From Coix lacryma-jobi var. lacryma-jobi (lineage: Eukaryota; Streptophyta; Magnoliopsida; Poales; Poaceae), in the NCBI GenBank assembly GCA_009763385.1, contig CM019829.1, positions 39,966,339 through 40,030,338 on the forward strand: DNA of 64,000 bases, written 5' to 3'. The notes beneath the pieces were generated by a model that saw only the letters and a list, made by a program, of their open reading frames with translations, did not search any database and was not told where the DNA came from. Position numbers and translations under genes: made by a program. Below, piece by piece: positions 1 to 8,615 of the stretch. Within the stretch, counting starts at the first letter, position 1, and each line of letters begins with the position of its first letter.

Positions 1-1627
1 TCCCTCCTAATGTCATTTGCATTTTACCACTTCCCACATATATGCAAGCATCAACAGTGTTCAAGAAAGGTCTACCTAAGATTAGAGGCACATCTTTCCT
101 ATTTCCCATATCTAGTATTATGAAATCAGCAGGAACATATGAACCTCTAATATGAACAGGTAAATCAGTGACTATTCCTTCTACATAGCATGTTGATTGA
201 TCAGCTAGCACGACATAGGCAGATGTGGATGTCATGGGTGGAAAGAACGAGTTTTCATAGAAATCCTTAGATAAAATATTTACACTCGATCCTAAATCAC
301 ACATGGTATTATTAAAGACTTCACCAAAGATTGAGCATCTAATTATGTGACTACCAGGATCACCCTTTTTAACAGTCATGGTTTGATCTTCATAATAGTT
401 AAAATATTTTATTTCAACCATATTTGCAGTTTCCATGTTAGGTTTAGCAGGAATTTTGCCAGGTTCAAAAGATGGTATACTTGCAGGAAGTTGAGCTAAT
501 TGGGTTTCTAGCATTTTATTAAAACTTAATTGATTTTTTAGAGCAGATGAGAAATCTTCCAATTTAGCATTTATATTCTCAAGGGTTTTATCATTTGATA
601 TTAATCTCTTATTCAAGAAATCAGTAGTTCTACCTTGTGAGTAAACTAAATTCTTCAAGAATGAGAAATTATCAGAATTCTGAAAATTAGAGCGAGGGAA
701 TGAATTATTACCTTGAGAGTAGGAGTGTTGATTCCATCCTTGATTTTGTTGGCGGAAACCGTTGTTGTTGTTGTTGATGAAGTTCAAATCTTCATGTAAC
801 TCAGGGCAGTGGTTCCCAGAATGTCCGGTTTCTCCACGGACTTCACAAGTCATGTAGGATTCCAGAGATTGGACACTCTCTTGTTGGTTCATCTTCTCAC
901 GGCTGTCCAGCTTCTTTGCCAGCAGGTCCATCTTGGCCACGATCATGTCGGCCTCCTTAAGGGAATGCATACCTCGCTTACGGGGCTGCAGTCTCTCGTC
1001 ATTCCATCCTTGGTTTGACACCATCTTCTCTATGAGAGCCTTAGCATCTGCAACATTTAGAGAAAAGAATGCACCACCGGCGGCGACATCCAAATGGCTT
1101 CTAGAGAGTGGGGTTAGGCCATGGTAGAAGTTCTGGATCAATAGCCAGTCCTCCATACCATGGTGCGGACAAGCAGCGATGTACTCTTGCATTCTCTCCC
1201 AAGCCTCGGGAATAGATTCCTCGGCTTGTTGCGTAAAGCTGGAGATTTTGTTGCGAAGAGCGTTCGTCTTGCCCATCGGAAAGAATTTGGCGAGGAAAGC
1301 ATTGGAACACTTGTCCCATGTGTCTACAGCGTTGCGATTGGTATAGAACCATTGCTTCGCTTTTCCTAGCAAAGAGAAAGGAAAGAGACAAAGACGGATG
1401 GCTTCTTGGGTTATCCCCTTAATGGTGAAGGTGCCGCAAATCTCCAAAAATTGTTGGAGGTGAGCATTGGCATCCTCATGAGCTTTGCCACAGAACGGGC
1501 TAGCTTGGACCATCATGATCAGAGCCGGTTTCAACTCAAAATTGAGGTTGGCATCGATCACGTCTGGTCCTATCGCTACATTGGTGGCAGAAGGAGCAGA
1601 AAACTCACGAATGGTCTTATTGGCCAT
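1..1627 (-). CDS. Ty3/gypsy gag-protease (Athila/Tat group), partial
   Basis: Reading frame open on the minus strand from an ATG at 1627 to the window edge, about 542 codons, so the 3' part and pol are outside. Gag would form the virus-like particle and the protease would cleave the polyprotein. The first 300 residues look like a retrotransposon gag capsid region (segments such as AKQWFYTN and WERMQEYIAACPHHG). A zinc-knuckle-like stretch follows near 810-850, but its second cysteine is arginine. A Q/N-rich linker leads to a retropepsin-like domain with DLGSS as the active-site loop (near 285-300) and the ILGRPFL motif (near 65-85). The ATG lies about 180 nt from the PBS once the inserted chromovirus is discounted. 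No internal stop was seen, so this gag may be intact. The lineage is assigned from motif style and PBS type. Confidence 0.85.
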   Translation of the reverse strand, partial: MANKTIREFSAPSATNVAIGPDVIDANLNFELKPALIMMVQASPFCGKAHEDANAHLQQFLEICGTFTIKGITQEAIRLCLFPFSLLGKAKQWFYTNRNAVDTWDKCSNAFLAKFFPMGKTNALRNKISSFTQQAEESIPEAWERMQEYIAACPHHGMEDWLLIQNFYHGLTPLSRSHLDVAAGGAFFSLNVADAKALIEKMVSNQGWNDERLQPRKRGMHSLKEADMIVAKMDLLAKKLDSREKMNQQESVQSLESYMTCEVRGETGHSGNHCPELHEDLNFINNNNNGFRQQNQGWNQHSYSQGNNSFPRSNFQNSDNFSFLKNLVYSQGRTTDFLNKRLISNDKTLENINAKLEDFSSALKNQLSFNKMLETQLAQLPASIPSFEPGKIPAKPNMETANMVEIKYFNYYEDQTMTVKKGDPGSHIIRCSIFGEVFNNTMCDLGSSVNILSKDFYENSFFPPMTSTSAYVVLADQSTCYVEGIVTDLPVHIRGSYVPADFIILDMGNRKDVPLILGRPFLNTVDACIYVGSGKMQMTLGG

Positions 1628-1738
1628 CGTGAAGGTAGAACAAGATAAGAAAGAAAGAAGTTGAAGAAGATGAAGGAAAAAGATAAGAAGGACTAAGGAA
1701 AGAACGAATGGGGTAAGATGGGATTCGCTAAGCGGGAG
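1628..1738 (-). other. Leader of minus-strand gypsy element, gag side
   Basis: Untranslated leader between gag and the PBS of the minus-strand gypsy element. The chromovirus inserted here; its target duplication GGGAG occupies 1734-1738. The leader resumes at 15383. Confidence 0.7.
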
Positions 1739-2909
1739 TGTAACACCTCTGGTGATTAGTTTGTAATTAACCTAACATGTCATCATCTTAAGTCATAATC
1801 ATTCTTGTCATGCATTAATGTTTGTCTAATGATTGCTTGCCTTTACCCTTCCTAAAGGTATTTTGTGTGTAGTGATTTCTTTTTCTAAAAACCCTAAAAG
1901 CCCAAATCTTCCTATAAGGGCAAAATGGTAATTTCACCTCTGTGCCTGGCTTTGTGTAATTCTTGTGCAGTTTAGTGTCTTGAAGCTTTGTTGTGTTGTT
2001 CAAAAAACCAAAATCAAAAACAGATTTCATTTTCCTTTTGAAAAACCCTGATTTTCAAACCCTGGTTTTTACCCCTCTTTTATTAATTTAAAAACGATTC
2101 AGAATTGGGAGTTGGTCCAAAAGGCAAAGTTGTAGATCTGATCAAGAGAAACAACTTTGGTATTTACAAATTTTCAAGTTTCTGTACAAAGTTTGAAGTA
2201 ATTTCAAATTCATTCAAACTCCAGTTTTTGTTCCCTCTTAGCTTTCAAAATTATTTCAAAAACTAATGAGTTTCAGAAAAAGTGTATAATAGCAAAGTTA
2301 TAGGTTTTGACAAAAGGAACAACTTGCATGTTTACAGATTTTTAACTTTCAATATAAAATCAAAAGTAATTTTGAATTTATTAAAATCCCAGAAGTGTCC
2401 CCTTTTTAAATTTCAAATGTGATTCAAAAACTATTTGGATTTTGAAAATGTTCATTTTGACAAAGTTGTAGATCTCCTTTTTCTACACAACTTTAGTATT
2501 TTGAGTTTTTGCTGCTCAGTTCGAAATTTGGAAGTACTTTGCAAAATACAGAAATCAATTCTAAGTCAAACCCTAGACCTAGCCCTGTTCATCTTCAACC
2601 TAGGGACAGGGGGGGCCCGGCCATGGCCACCCCGCCGGAGCTGCGCGTGCCACGCGCCTGGCCGCCGCCCGCCTGCTCCCGACCCATCGCCCTTGACCGC
2701 GCCATCATGCCGCACCCGCACGCGCGAAGCGCTGACCCTCGCCCGTCCCCCACTACTCGCAGCACGTCGCCGCCGCGTGGCCGTCGCCGGCGAGCGCACG
2801 CCCGGCCCCTGAGCAGACTTCCGTCCTTTCTTCATTATGGTTTCGCAAGCACGCGACGCGGCCGATCTTATCCACCCTCGCGCACCTCTTATCCGCCCCT
2901 GAGCACGGC

Positions 2910-2917
2910 TATAAAAG
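2910..2917 (+). promoter_or_regulatory. TATA box, chromovirus 5' LTR
   Basis: TATAAAAG in a GC-rich context (CACGGC before it, CCACCC after it), present at the same place in the other LTR. It would set the U3/R boundary roughly 30 bp downstream. Confidence 0.7.
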
Positions 2918-3390
2918 CCACCCGCCGGCCGCCGTTCTTCCGCCACCAGCGAGCTTTGTGAACCCGAGCCACCAAGCCTCCCCAGAGCCCGCCGAAGCCG
3001 CCGTTGCCTTCGTCTTGAGCTTCTCCACCTTTCCAAACCACAAATTTCACCCCTCCGCCCCTCCTTTAGCCGGCGCAAGCGATTCTTCTCCGACTCCGGC
3101 GAACAGTCTTGCCGCGGTAAGCAGCAAAATTCGTCGCCGTGGGTTTTCTTCTCATCTATCCGACCCCCGCCCTCTCTTCCTCATCTTGGTGCGCTCCTAA
3201 CCGCTGCTCGGCGATCTCTTTTGGTGGACAGAACCGCAGGCACGCCGCTCGCTGCCGAGAGAGCTCCGCCGAAGCACCGCCAACATCGAGCTCACTCCTT
3301 CGACCCTTGTTCCGCCCCGCCGAGCCCTGCCTCCGACCCGTGGTAAGCACTCAAAGCCCCCCCCCCCGGTCTCTGCTTTCACGGCGCAAA

Positions 3391-3745
3391 GCTCGAGCCA
3401 GGCCTCGAGCGGATACGCGTTCACCGTTAGCTCGAGCCAGGCCTCGAGCACACGTTTCCCGTCTCGCTCGAGCCAGGTCTCGAGCGGACACACTCACCAC
3501 TTCGCTCGAGCCAGGCCTCGAGCAAACACACACCCTCACCGTCTCGCTCGAGCCAGGCCTCGAGCGGACTCACACACCCACACCGCTTCGCTCGAGCCAG
3601 GCCTCGAGCAAGCACTCACACACTGTCTAGCTCGAGCCAGGTCTCGAGTAGACACACACCCTCATCACTTCGCCGAGCCTAGCCTCGAGCAAGCGTGCAC
3701 CCCCCGCTTCGCCCGAGCCAAGCCTCGAACGAACCCGCGTTTCTG
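3391..3745 (+). repeat. Tandem array of GCTCGAG hairpin units
   Basis: About seven units of roughly 36-44 bp, each opening with a 20-bp inverted repeat (GCTCGAG, six bases CCAGGC, CTCGAGC), followed by degenerate versions. Spacers are CA-rich and vary. The array lies downstream of the TATA box, so it would be transcribed. The same array is at 13088 onward in the 3' LTR. Confidence 0.9.
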
Positions 3746-3749
3746 TCTC

Positions 3750-4014
3750 GCCCGAGCCTCCCAGCCAGGCCTTGGACGGACGATTGTTTCCGTCTCGCCC
3801 GAGCCTCCCAGCCAGGCCTCGGACGGATGATTGTTTCCGTCTCGCCCGAGCCTCCCAGCCAGGCCTCGGATGGATGAATGTTTCCGTCTCGCCCGAGCCT
3901 CCCAGCCAGGCCTCGGACGGACGATTGTTTCCGTCTCGCCCGAGTTTCCTAGCCAGGCCACGGACGAAGCGGTCGTTTTCCGTTTCGCCCGAGCCTCCGC
4001 GTCAGGCCGCGGGC
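3750..4014 (+). repeat. Tandem array of 47-bp units in 5' LTR
   Basis: Four close copies of a 47-bp unit starting GCCCGAGCCTCCCAGCC and ending TTTCCGTCTC, then two diverged copies. The 3' LTR has three close copies (13447-13587), so the array changed by one unit after insertion or during reverse transcription. Confidence 0.88.
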
Positions 4015-5734
4015 AACTTTGTGTCTGTTCTAAAAGTTAATTACTCGATAGAGAGTTGTACTCTAGAATCTGTGGTTTTGCCCTGTGTTGCATTGTTCAT
4101 GTCAGCATCCTCATTAGCATACATCATTGCATCCGTGTAGTGACCGAAGGAGAAGGTGTCAAAGTCGAGGCAGCTGCTGAGGAACCGACCCCCGAGGCGA
4201 CTCCGAGCTCCAACACCTGCACTGCCGACCCCGCGTCTGTCCTTTTTGCTCTTCAAGGCAAGCCCCGGTGCATTTAACCCTTCCTTGCTTTTATAAAGGT
4301 TTACTTAAAATGCTTTGAGTTAAACTACTGCATTAGGTTATAGGAGTTGTGTGATGACCTATTTCTTGCACTATTTACCCCACCAGAATATCCACCTGCC
4401 CTGTTTTAAAAACTATTTGCAAAATGCTTAGTGGTGCTATATAATAGATTTGCAATAAAAATGCCAATTTCAAAAGTGTGATCACTTAAAGAATTTTATG
4501 GGAATTTGGCTTTACTCCCCGGCCATTGGCTAGGTATCTGATCCGTACCTAGTCAATTGCGAGGAGAGGTTGTCCGAGTGTACGGTGCCGTCATGTTGTA
4601 GTCCGGGACTCAACAGTTGACACCGACCGGGACAGGGTTGAAAAACTGACAGGACTATTGCGCTCGGGTGAGATATAACCGAGGTATAGTTCTGGCAGAA
4701 AAATTAGGGACCATCCGTATGGGGGCCTGCTGGTCAAGGCTTGTAACTATTCACATACTTCGGAAAGCTCTGGCTCCGAGGACTCCTTTATTGGGACCGA
4801 CAACCGCGCACTGGGAGTGGCGAGATGGCGGAAGTAGCTTGTACCCACGTGGTCGTCGTACCTGGATATGAGTGGTGTACTGTACTTCCGGGTGGCGTAG
4901 GACCGGGTCCAATCTTGGAGGAATCGTGGAAGACGAGTGGGCATATGCAAGCTTGGGTGCTACATATGCAGTGTGGATAGGGATCCTCAGCTGAGTATTA
5001 TTTATCCGGATTAACGTTGCTCCTCGGTTATGGAGACTTGGTCACTGACTGTCAACGGAGAGTGGTTCTCAACTAGGAATGTTTTGAAAGGTAAAATGAA
5101 TCATGAACAATGAAGAATTGAAAAATACTTGAATCTTTCAAAAAAATAGAACAAGGTTTTACAAAAAATGCTTTTCTGCAAAATACTTGATCTTGCTTAA
5201 GCCTTACCATGACTACCCTAAGCCTCTCATCCCTGAGTCTTCTTCCTTTTTCTTTAGTCGGGTTAGTCTTGTTGAGTACCCCAGTACTCAGGGTTTTGTT
5301 ACCCATGCGGCAGGTATGACTGAGTCCCCGATGTGTCTTGCGCCCTGCTGCATGACCATCATCCAGGAAGAGGCCGATGAGGCCGAAGAATAAATGTGCA
5401 CCCTCGGGCTGGGTGATTACAAGTATCTTTATTTCGTTGTACTCCGCTACGTTGCCTATTTTCGATTATACGAACATAGTTTGTAATAACTGCACCGCTC
5501 ATCTTTTGGAACCTCGGTTTGTAAAACTAATGGTATTTAAGTCTTCCGCTCTGTATTCCGATGTTATTTGTAAAAGTATCCAATGCTGTAACCGAAAGGT
5601 GAGATGATCCTGCGGACAATGGGCACTAATGCAGCCCGGTGACGAACTGCCTTGGTCACGTGGAACATAGGTTCGGCTGTCAGAGGTTGACAGGGACCCG
5701 TGGGCCATGGGATTAAGACCGTTCCGTAAAAGAG

Positions 5735-5746
5735 TGGTATCGGAGC
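5735..5746 (+). other. Primer binding site (initiator-Met tRNA type), chromovirus
   Basis: TGGTATCGGAGC, three bases after the 5' LTR. It matches the initiator-Met-tRNA PBS common in plant LTR elements (TGGTATCAGAGC) with one change. Confidence 0.85.
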
Positions 5747-6071
5747 ATCTCACTTTAACGTTGCAGTGTTTTTGCGAAAACTTCAAAAGATCTTTGAGTC
5801 CAAACAAACTAAACTTGACTATTTTGGGTCCAAACTGCTTCTCTCATCTTGTCCTGTATATGGCAACACTAGTTAGCGAGACAACATGTTTTAAGCTCTT
5901 TGTACCTTATTTATTTACTGCATTGCCTTGTTCCGTAGGAACGATTCATGCATCATGTCATATTCACTTAAGTGAACATAATAATTTTCCTCTCTAAGTT
6001 CGTTGGGTTAGTATGCCTTTACCTTTTCTTGCCAGCCTTTTCACTCCTCATCCATCATATCCTATCCAGAC

Positions 6072-6677
6072 ATGGCTCGCATCAAGCTGACTGCTCGCAA
6101 GTCGACTGGACCGAATGGTGTGCCACGCCACCAGCTGGCACCACGTGCTGGAGAAGAGACTGGCGAAGCCTCAAACGGTCGTCGCTTTCCCCGCCGTACC
6201 CGCAAGCACCTAAAGGAGGAGATCAAGAACCTGAAGGCTGAGCTGGAGAACTTGGAGCATGACTTCTACCACTCACGTCTGGAGTTCTATGAGGCACGAG
6301 CCTCCCTGGAGCAGGCCAACCAGAACGTGATTCGCGCCATCCAGCAGCGCGATGCCACTTGGGTTCACGAGGACGTCACCAGAGCCAAGCTCCACGGACT
6401 GCGGCAGTACACAACTCAGATTGAGCAGTTCAATGATATGCTTCATGAGGAGGTACACCAGCTGTACAACCAACTCCACCCCGTGGTTCCCCCGGTTGTC
6501 GAGGACCCTGAGGACGGAGTAGTGGAGGAACCGGACGTGGAACAAGAGTCAGGCGTGAACAAGGAAGTTGAACCTGCCGAAGACATCCACGCCGAAGACG
6601 AGGACGAGGAGGTTGAGCCTGAGCTCATCCTCGAGGAAGACGACGACGAGGACATGATCATCATCAATGAAGACTAG
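6072..6677 (+). CDS. Histone H3-tail-like coiled-coil acidic protein in chromovirus leader
   Basis: Frame of 201 codons with an ATG, between PBS and gag. Residues 1-13 read MARIKLTARKSTG; histone H3 starts MARTKQTARKSTG, and similarity continues through a PR(H/K)QLA segment near residue 20. Counterparts of H3 R2, K4, R8, K9, S10, T11 and R17 are kept; T3, Q5, G13 and K14 differ. There is no histone fold. Residues about 30-45 are basic, 45-135 are rich in E, L, K and Q with coiled-coil character, and 150-201 are strongly acidic (runs such as EDEDEEVEPE). The frame is uninterrupted although gag-pol in the same copy is broken. Expression would need a separate transcript, reinitiation or processing, since it is separated from gag by about 230 bp. 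I do not recognise a named family. A role in nucleosome or chromatin-reader binding is inference from the tail alone. Confidence 0.75.
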   Translation: MARIKLTARKSTGPNGVPRHQLAPRAGEETGEASNGRRFPRRTRKHLKEEIKNLKAELENLEHDFYHSRLEFYEARASLEQANQNVIRAIQQRDATWVHEDVTRAKLHGLRQYTTQIEQFNDMLHEEVHQLYNQLHPVVPPVVEDPEDGVVEEPDVEQESGVNKEVEPAEDIHAEDEDEEVEPELILEEDDDEDMIIINED

Positions 6678-6911
6678 ACTCATTGTGTCTGTACCACCTG
6701 CTTACCTAAACCCTTAGTCTAGGTTTGGGGGCGCTAGTCTGTCGTTTGCTAAGTCGGGTCTGTATCTTTCTTTGCGTATCTTTCCCCTTATCAGTCTGTT
6801 GTCATCTGTCAGTCATCTTTATCGATCATCTACCTTGGAATCAGTGAAGTTTTCAGTCAGTTGTTTATAGAACTTAATCTATGGATGCTAAGTTCCAAGT
6901 TGCTTAAACAG
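6678..6911 (+). other. Spacer between H3-like frame and gag
   Basis: Pyrimidine-rich and noncoding. A reading frame in phase with gag extends upstream to about 6861, but only through non-ATG codons, so gag is placed to start at 6912. Confidence 0.5.
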
Positions 6912-8615
6912 ATGCCTGTGAACACTCGCACTGGAGCTGGAGGTTCTGGGGATGCCAACCTTCCAAACCCTCCACCTGTACCTGCTACGCTAGCAGATGC
7001 CATCGTAGCCTTGGCAGCCGCTGCTAACCTGATGGCTCAAAACCAGGGGCAGCAGAACCATGGCCACCGTGGTCGCCATAACATCAACAACGAGACCACA
7101 TATGTGGATTTCACCAAAACCCGTCCACCAGTCTTTACCAAGGCCGATGAACCCCTTGAAGCTGATGATTGGCTCCGTACCATGGAGCAGAAGTTTGGTC
7201 TTCTCCACTGCACCGACACCCAGAAGCCCCGGTTTGCTTCTCAGCAGCTTCGTGGTCCAGCAAATGCTTGGTATGCCAATCTGTTGGCTGCCCAGCTAGA
7301 GGGTCATCAGTTGACCTGGGAAGAGTTCCGTACCGCTTTCCGTGCACATCACATCCCTTCTGGAGTGATGAAGATGAAGCTCGATCAGTTTCTAGCTCTG
7401 CAGCAGAAGGACTCCACAGTGATGCAGTACGTGGGTCAGTTCAACCACCTTAGCCAGTATGCCTCGGAATACGTCAACACGGACGAGAAGAAGAGGGACT
7501 GTTTCCTTAGGGGATTGCACCCTAAAATCCGCAGAAGCATGTCTAATAACCTGACCGGTTCGTATCATGATGCTGTTGACCGGGCGGTCGCTTTTGAGGA
7601 GAGCAACCGCCAGTACCAAGAGGAAAAGAAGAAGAAGAAAGCAGGATCTAGCAGTTTCTCTGGCAGTCACAAGCGCCAGAGGGTCATTTATCACCCTAGC
7701 CACCACCAAAATCGCCCACCTTACCCCCACCAGCAAGTGGTCGTCCGTACCGCGGCCACCACCCACAACGCCAACCAGCAGAGTGCCACGCAGCCGAACG
7801 CCCCAGGTGTTCGTATCACCACCCCACAAACCGCCTACAACCATCCCTGCTACAACTGCGGCCAAGTCGGTCACTGGTCTCGTGAGTGCCCAAAGTCCAA
7901 GAGATATGCTCAGAATACTCAGAAGGGTCCTGAAGGATCTCAGCAGCAGCAGCATGTTCAGAAAGGCAAAGTTGTCAAGAAGCACGGGCAAGTCTACTAC
8001 ACCACTGTCGGCGACATCCCAGAAGGAGAGCCCGTCATGATCGGTAGGTTTCCCGTTGCCACTCATCCTGCAGTCGTGTTGTTTGATTCTGGTGCATCGC
8101 ATTCCTTCATCAGTCGTACATTTGTCTCTAAGCATGGGATATCATTTGGGGAGTTGAAAGAAAGTTTCTGTATATTTTCGCCTGGAGGGCGTATAAGTAC
8201 TAAGGAAGTGGTTCGCAATATACCGGTGATGTTGGGGGAACACGTATTTCCTACCACCATGATAGTGCTACGTGATCAGGAGATAGATGTCATTCTAGGC
8301 ATGAATTGGATGTGCCAGTATAAGGCCATGATTGACATCCTGAATAGGGTTGTGAGAGTGGACATTCCTAACAGTACCTCCAAACTCCTTTTCCAACTCC
8401 CAATGCCTCCAAAACCAGCAATCACGCAATTGAATACCACCTATGTTCAGGAGACCAGAGACATCCCCGTAGTGTGTGAATTCCCTGATGTTTTTCCAGA
8501 AGACTTACCTGGCCTGCCTCCTGACCGTGATGTTGAGTTTGCCATAGAGCTTAAGCCCGGGACTGCTCCTGTATCCCGCAGAGCTTATCGAATGCCTCCC
8601 AGAGAGTTGGCATAG
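6912..8615 (+). CDS. Chromovirus gag-protease polyprotein
   Basis: Starts at the ATG of MPVNTRTGAG and runs 567 codons to a TAG at 8613-8615. Gag capsid-like region at residues about 50-220 (TFRAHHIPSG and YVGQFNHLSQYASEYV segments), a basic linker, one CCHC zinc knuckle at residues 313-326 (C-x2-C-x4-H-x4-C; bases 7848-7889) for RNA binding, and a retropepsin with DSGAS at residue 392 and ILGMNW further on. The frame after the TAG is the same and continues directly into RT, so the TAG is best read as a nonsense mutation that cuts an originally single gag-pol frame; programmed readthrough is possible but nothing in the context argues for it. Confidence 0.93.
   Translation: MPVNTRTGAGGSGDANLPNPPPVPATLADAIVALAAAANLMAQNQGQQNHGHRGRHNINNETTYVDFTKTRPPVFTKADEPLEADDWLRTMEQKFGLLHCTDTQKPRFASQQLRGPANAWYANLLAAQLEGHQLTWEEFRTAFRAHHIPSGVMKMKLDQFLALQQKDSTVMQYVGQFNHLSQYASEYVNTDEKKRDCFLRGLHPKIRRSMSNNLTGSYHDAVDRAVAFEESNRQYQEEKKKKKAGSSSFSGSHKRQRVIYHPSHHQNRPPYPHQQVVVRTAATTHNANQQSATQPNAPGVRITTPQTAYNHPCYNCGQVGHWSRECPKSKRYAQNTQKGPEGSQQQQHVQKGKVVKKHGQVYYTTVGDIPEGEPVMIGRFPVATHPAVVLFDSGASHSFISRTFVSKHGISFGELKESFCIFSPGGRISTKEVVRNIPVMLGEHVFPTTMIVLRDQEIDVILGMNWMCQYKAMIDILNRVVRVDIPNSTSKLLFQLPMPPKPAITQLNTTYVQETRDIPVVCEFPDVFPEDLPGLPPDRDVEFAIELKPGTAPVSRRAYRMPPRELA

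Larger units (their letters stand above)
1739..5731 (+). repeat. 5' LTR of the chromovirus
   Basis: About 3993 bp, starting TGTAACACCTC and paired with 11428-15382. The first 850 bases are AT-rich and repetitive (several versions of a phrase resembling AAAGTTGTAGATCTG). Then comes a GC-rich promoter-proximal stretch (2610-3390) with a TATA box, two tandem-repeat arrays (3391-4014), and a long 3' part with no coding signal. Open frames in the GC-rich part have no recognisable domain and are probably chance. Confidence 0.93.

Noticed and set aside
1406..1648. Plus-strand frame opposite gag
   Set aside because: Shadow of the minus-strand gag, which has recognisable domains.
2435..3630. Open frames in the GC-rich part of the chromovirus LTR
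   Set aside because: Low-complexity P/R/S-rich products on both strands with no domain; they come from base composition.
3391..3700. CRISPR-like array
   Set aside because: Units are regular and short, but spacers are related to one another, the DNA is eukaryotic, and the array is in an LTR.
6072..6677. Histone H3 gene or pseudogene
   Set aside because: Only the tail-like first 25 residues resemble H3; there is no histone fold, and it lies at a fixed place inside an LTR element.
8613..8615. Programmed stop-codon readthrough between gag and pol
   Set aside because: The TAG falls between protease and RT inside conserved text and other lesions follow, so a nonsense mutation is simpler.
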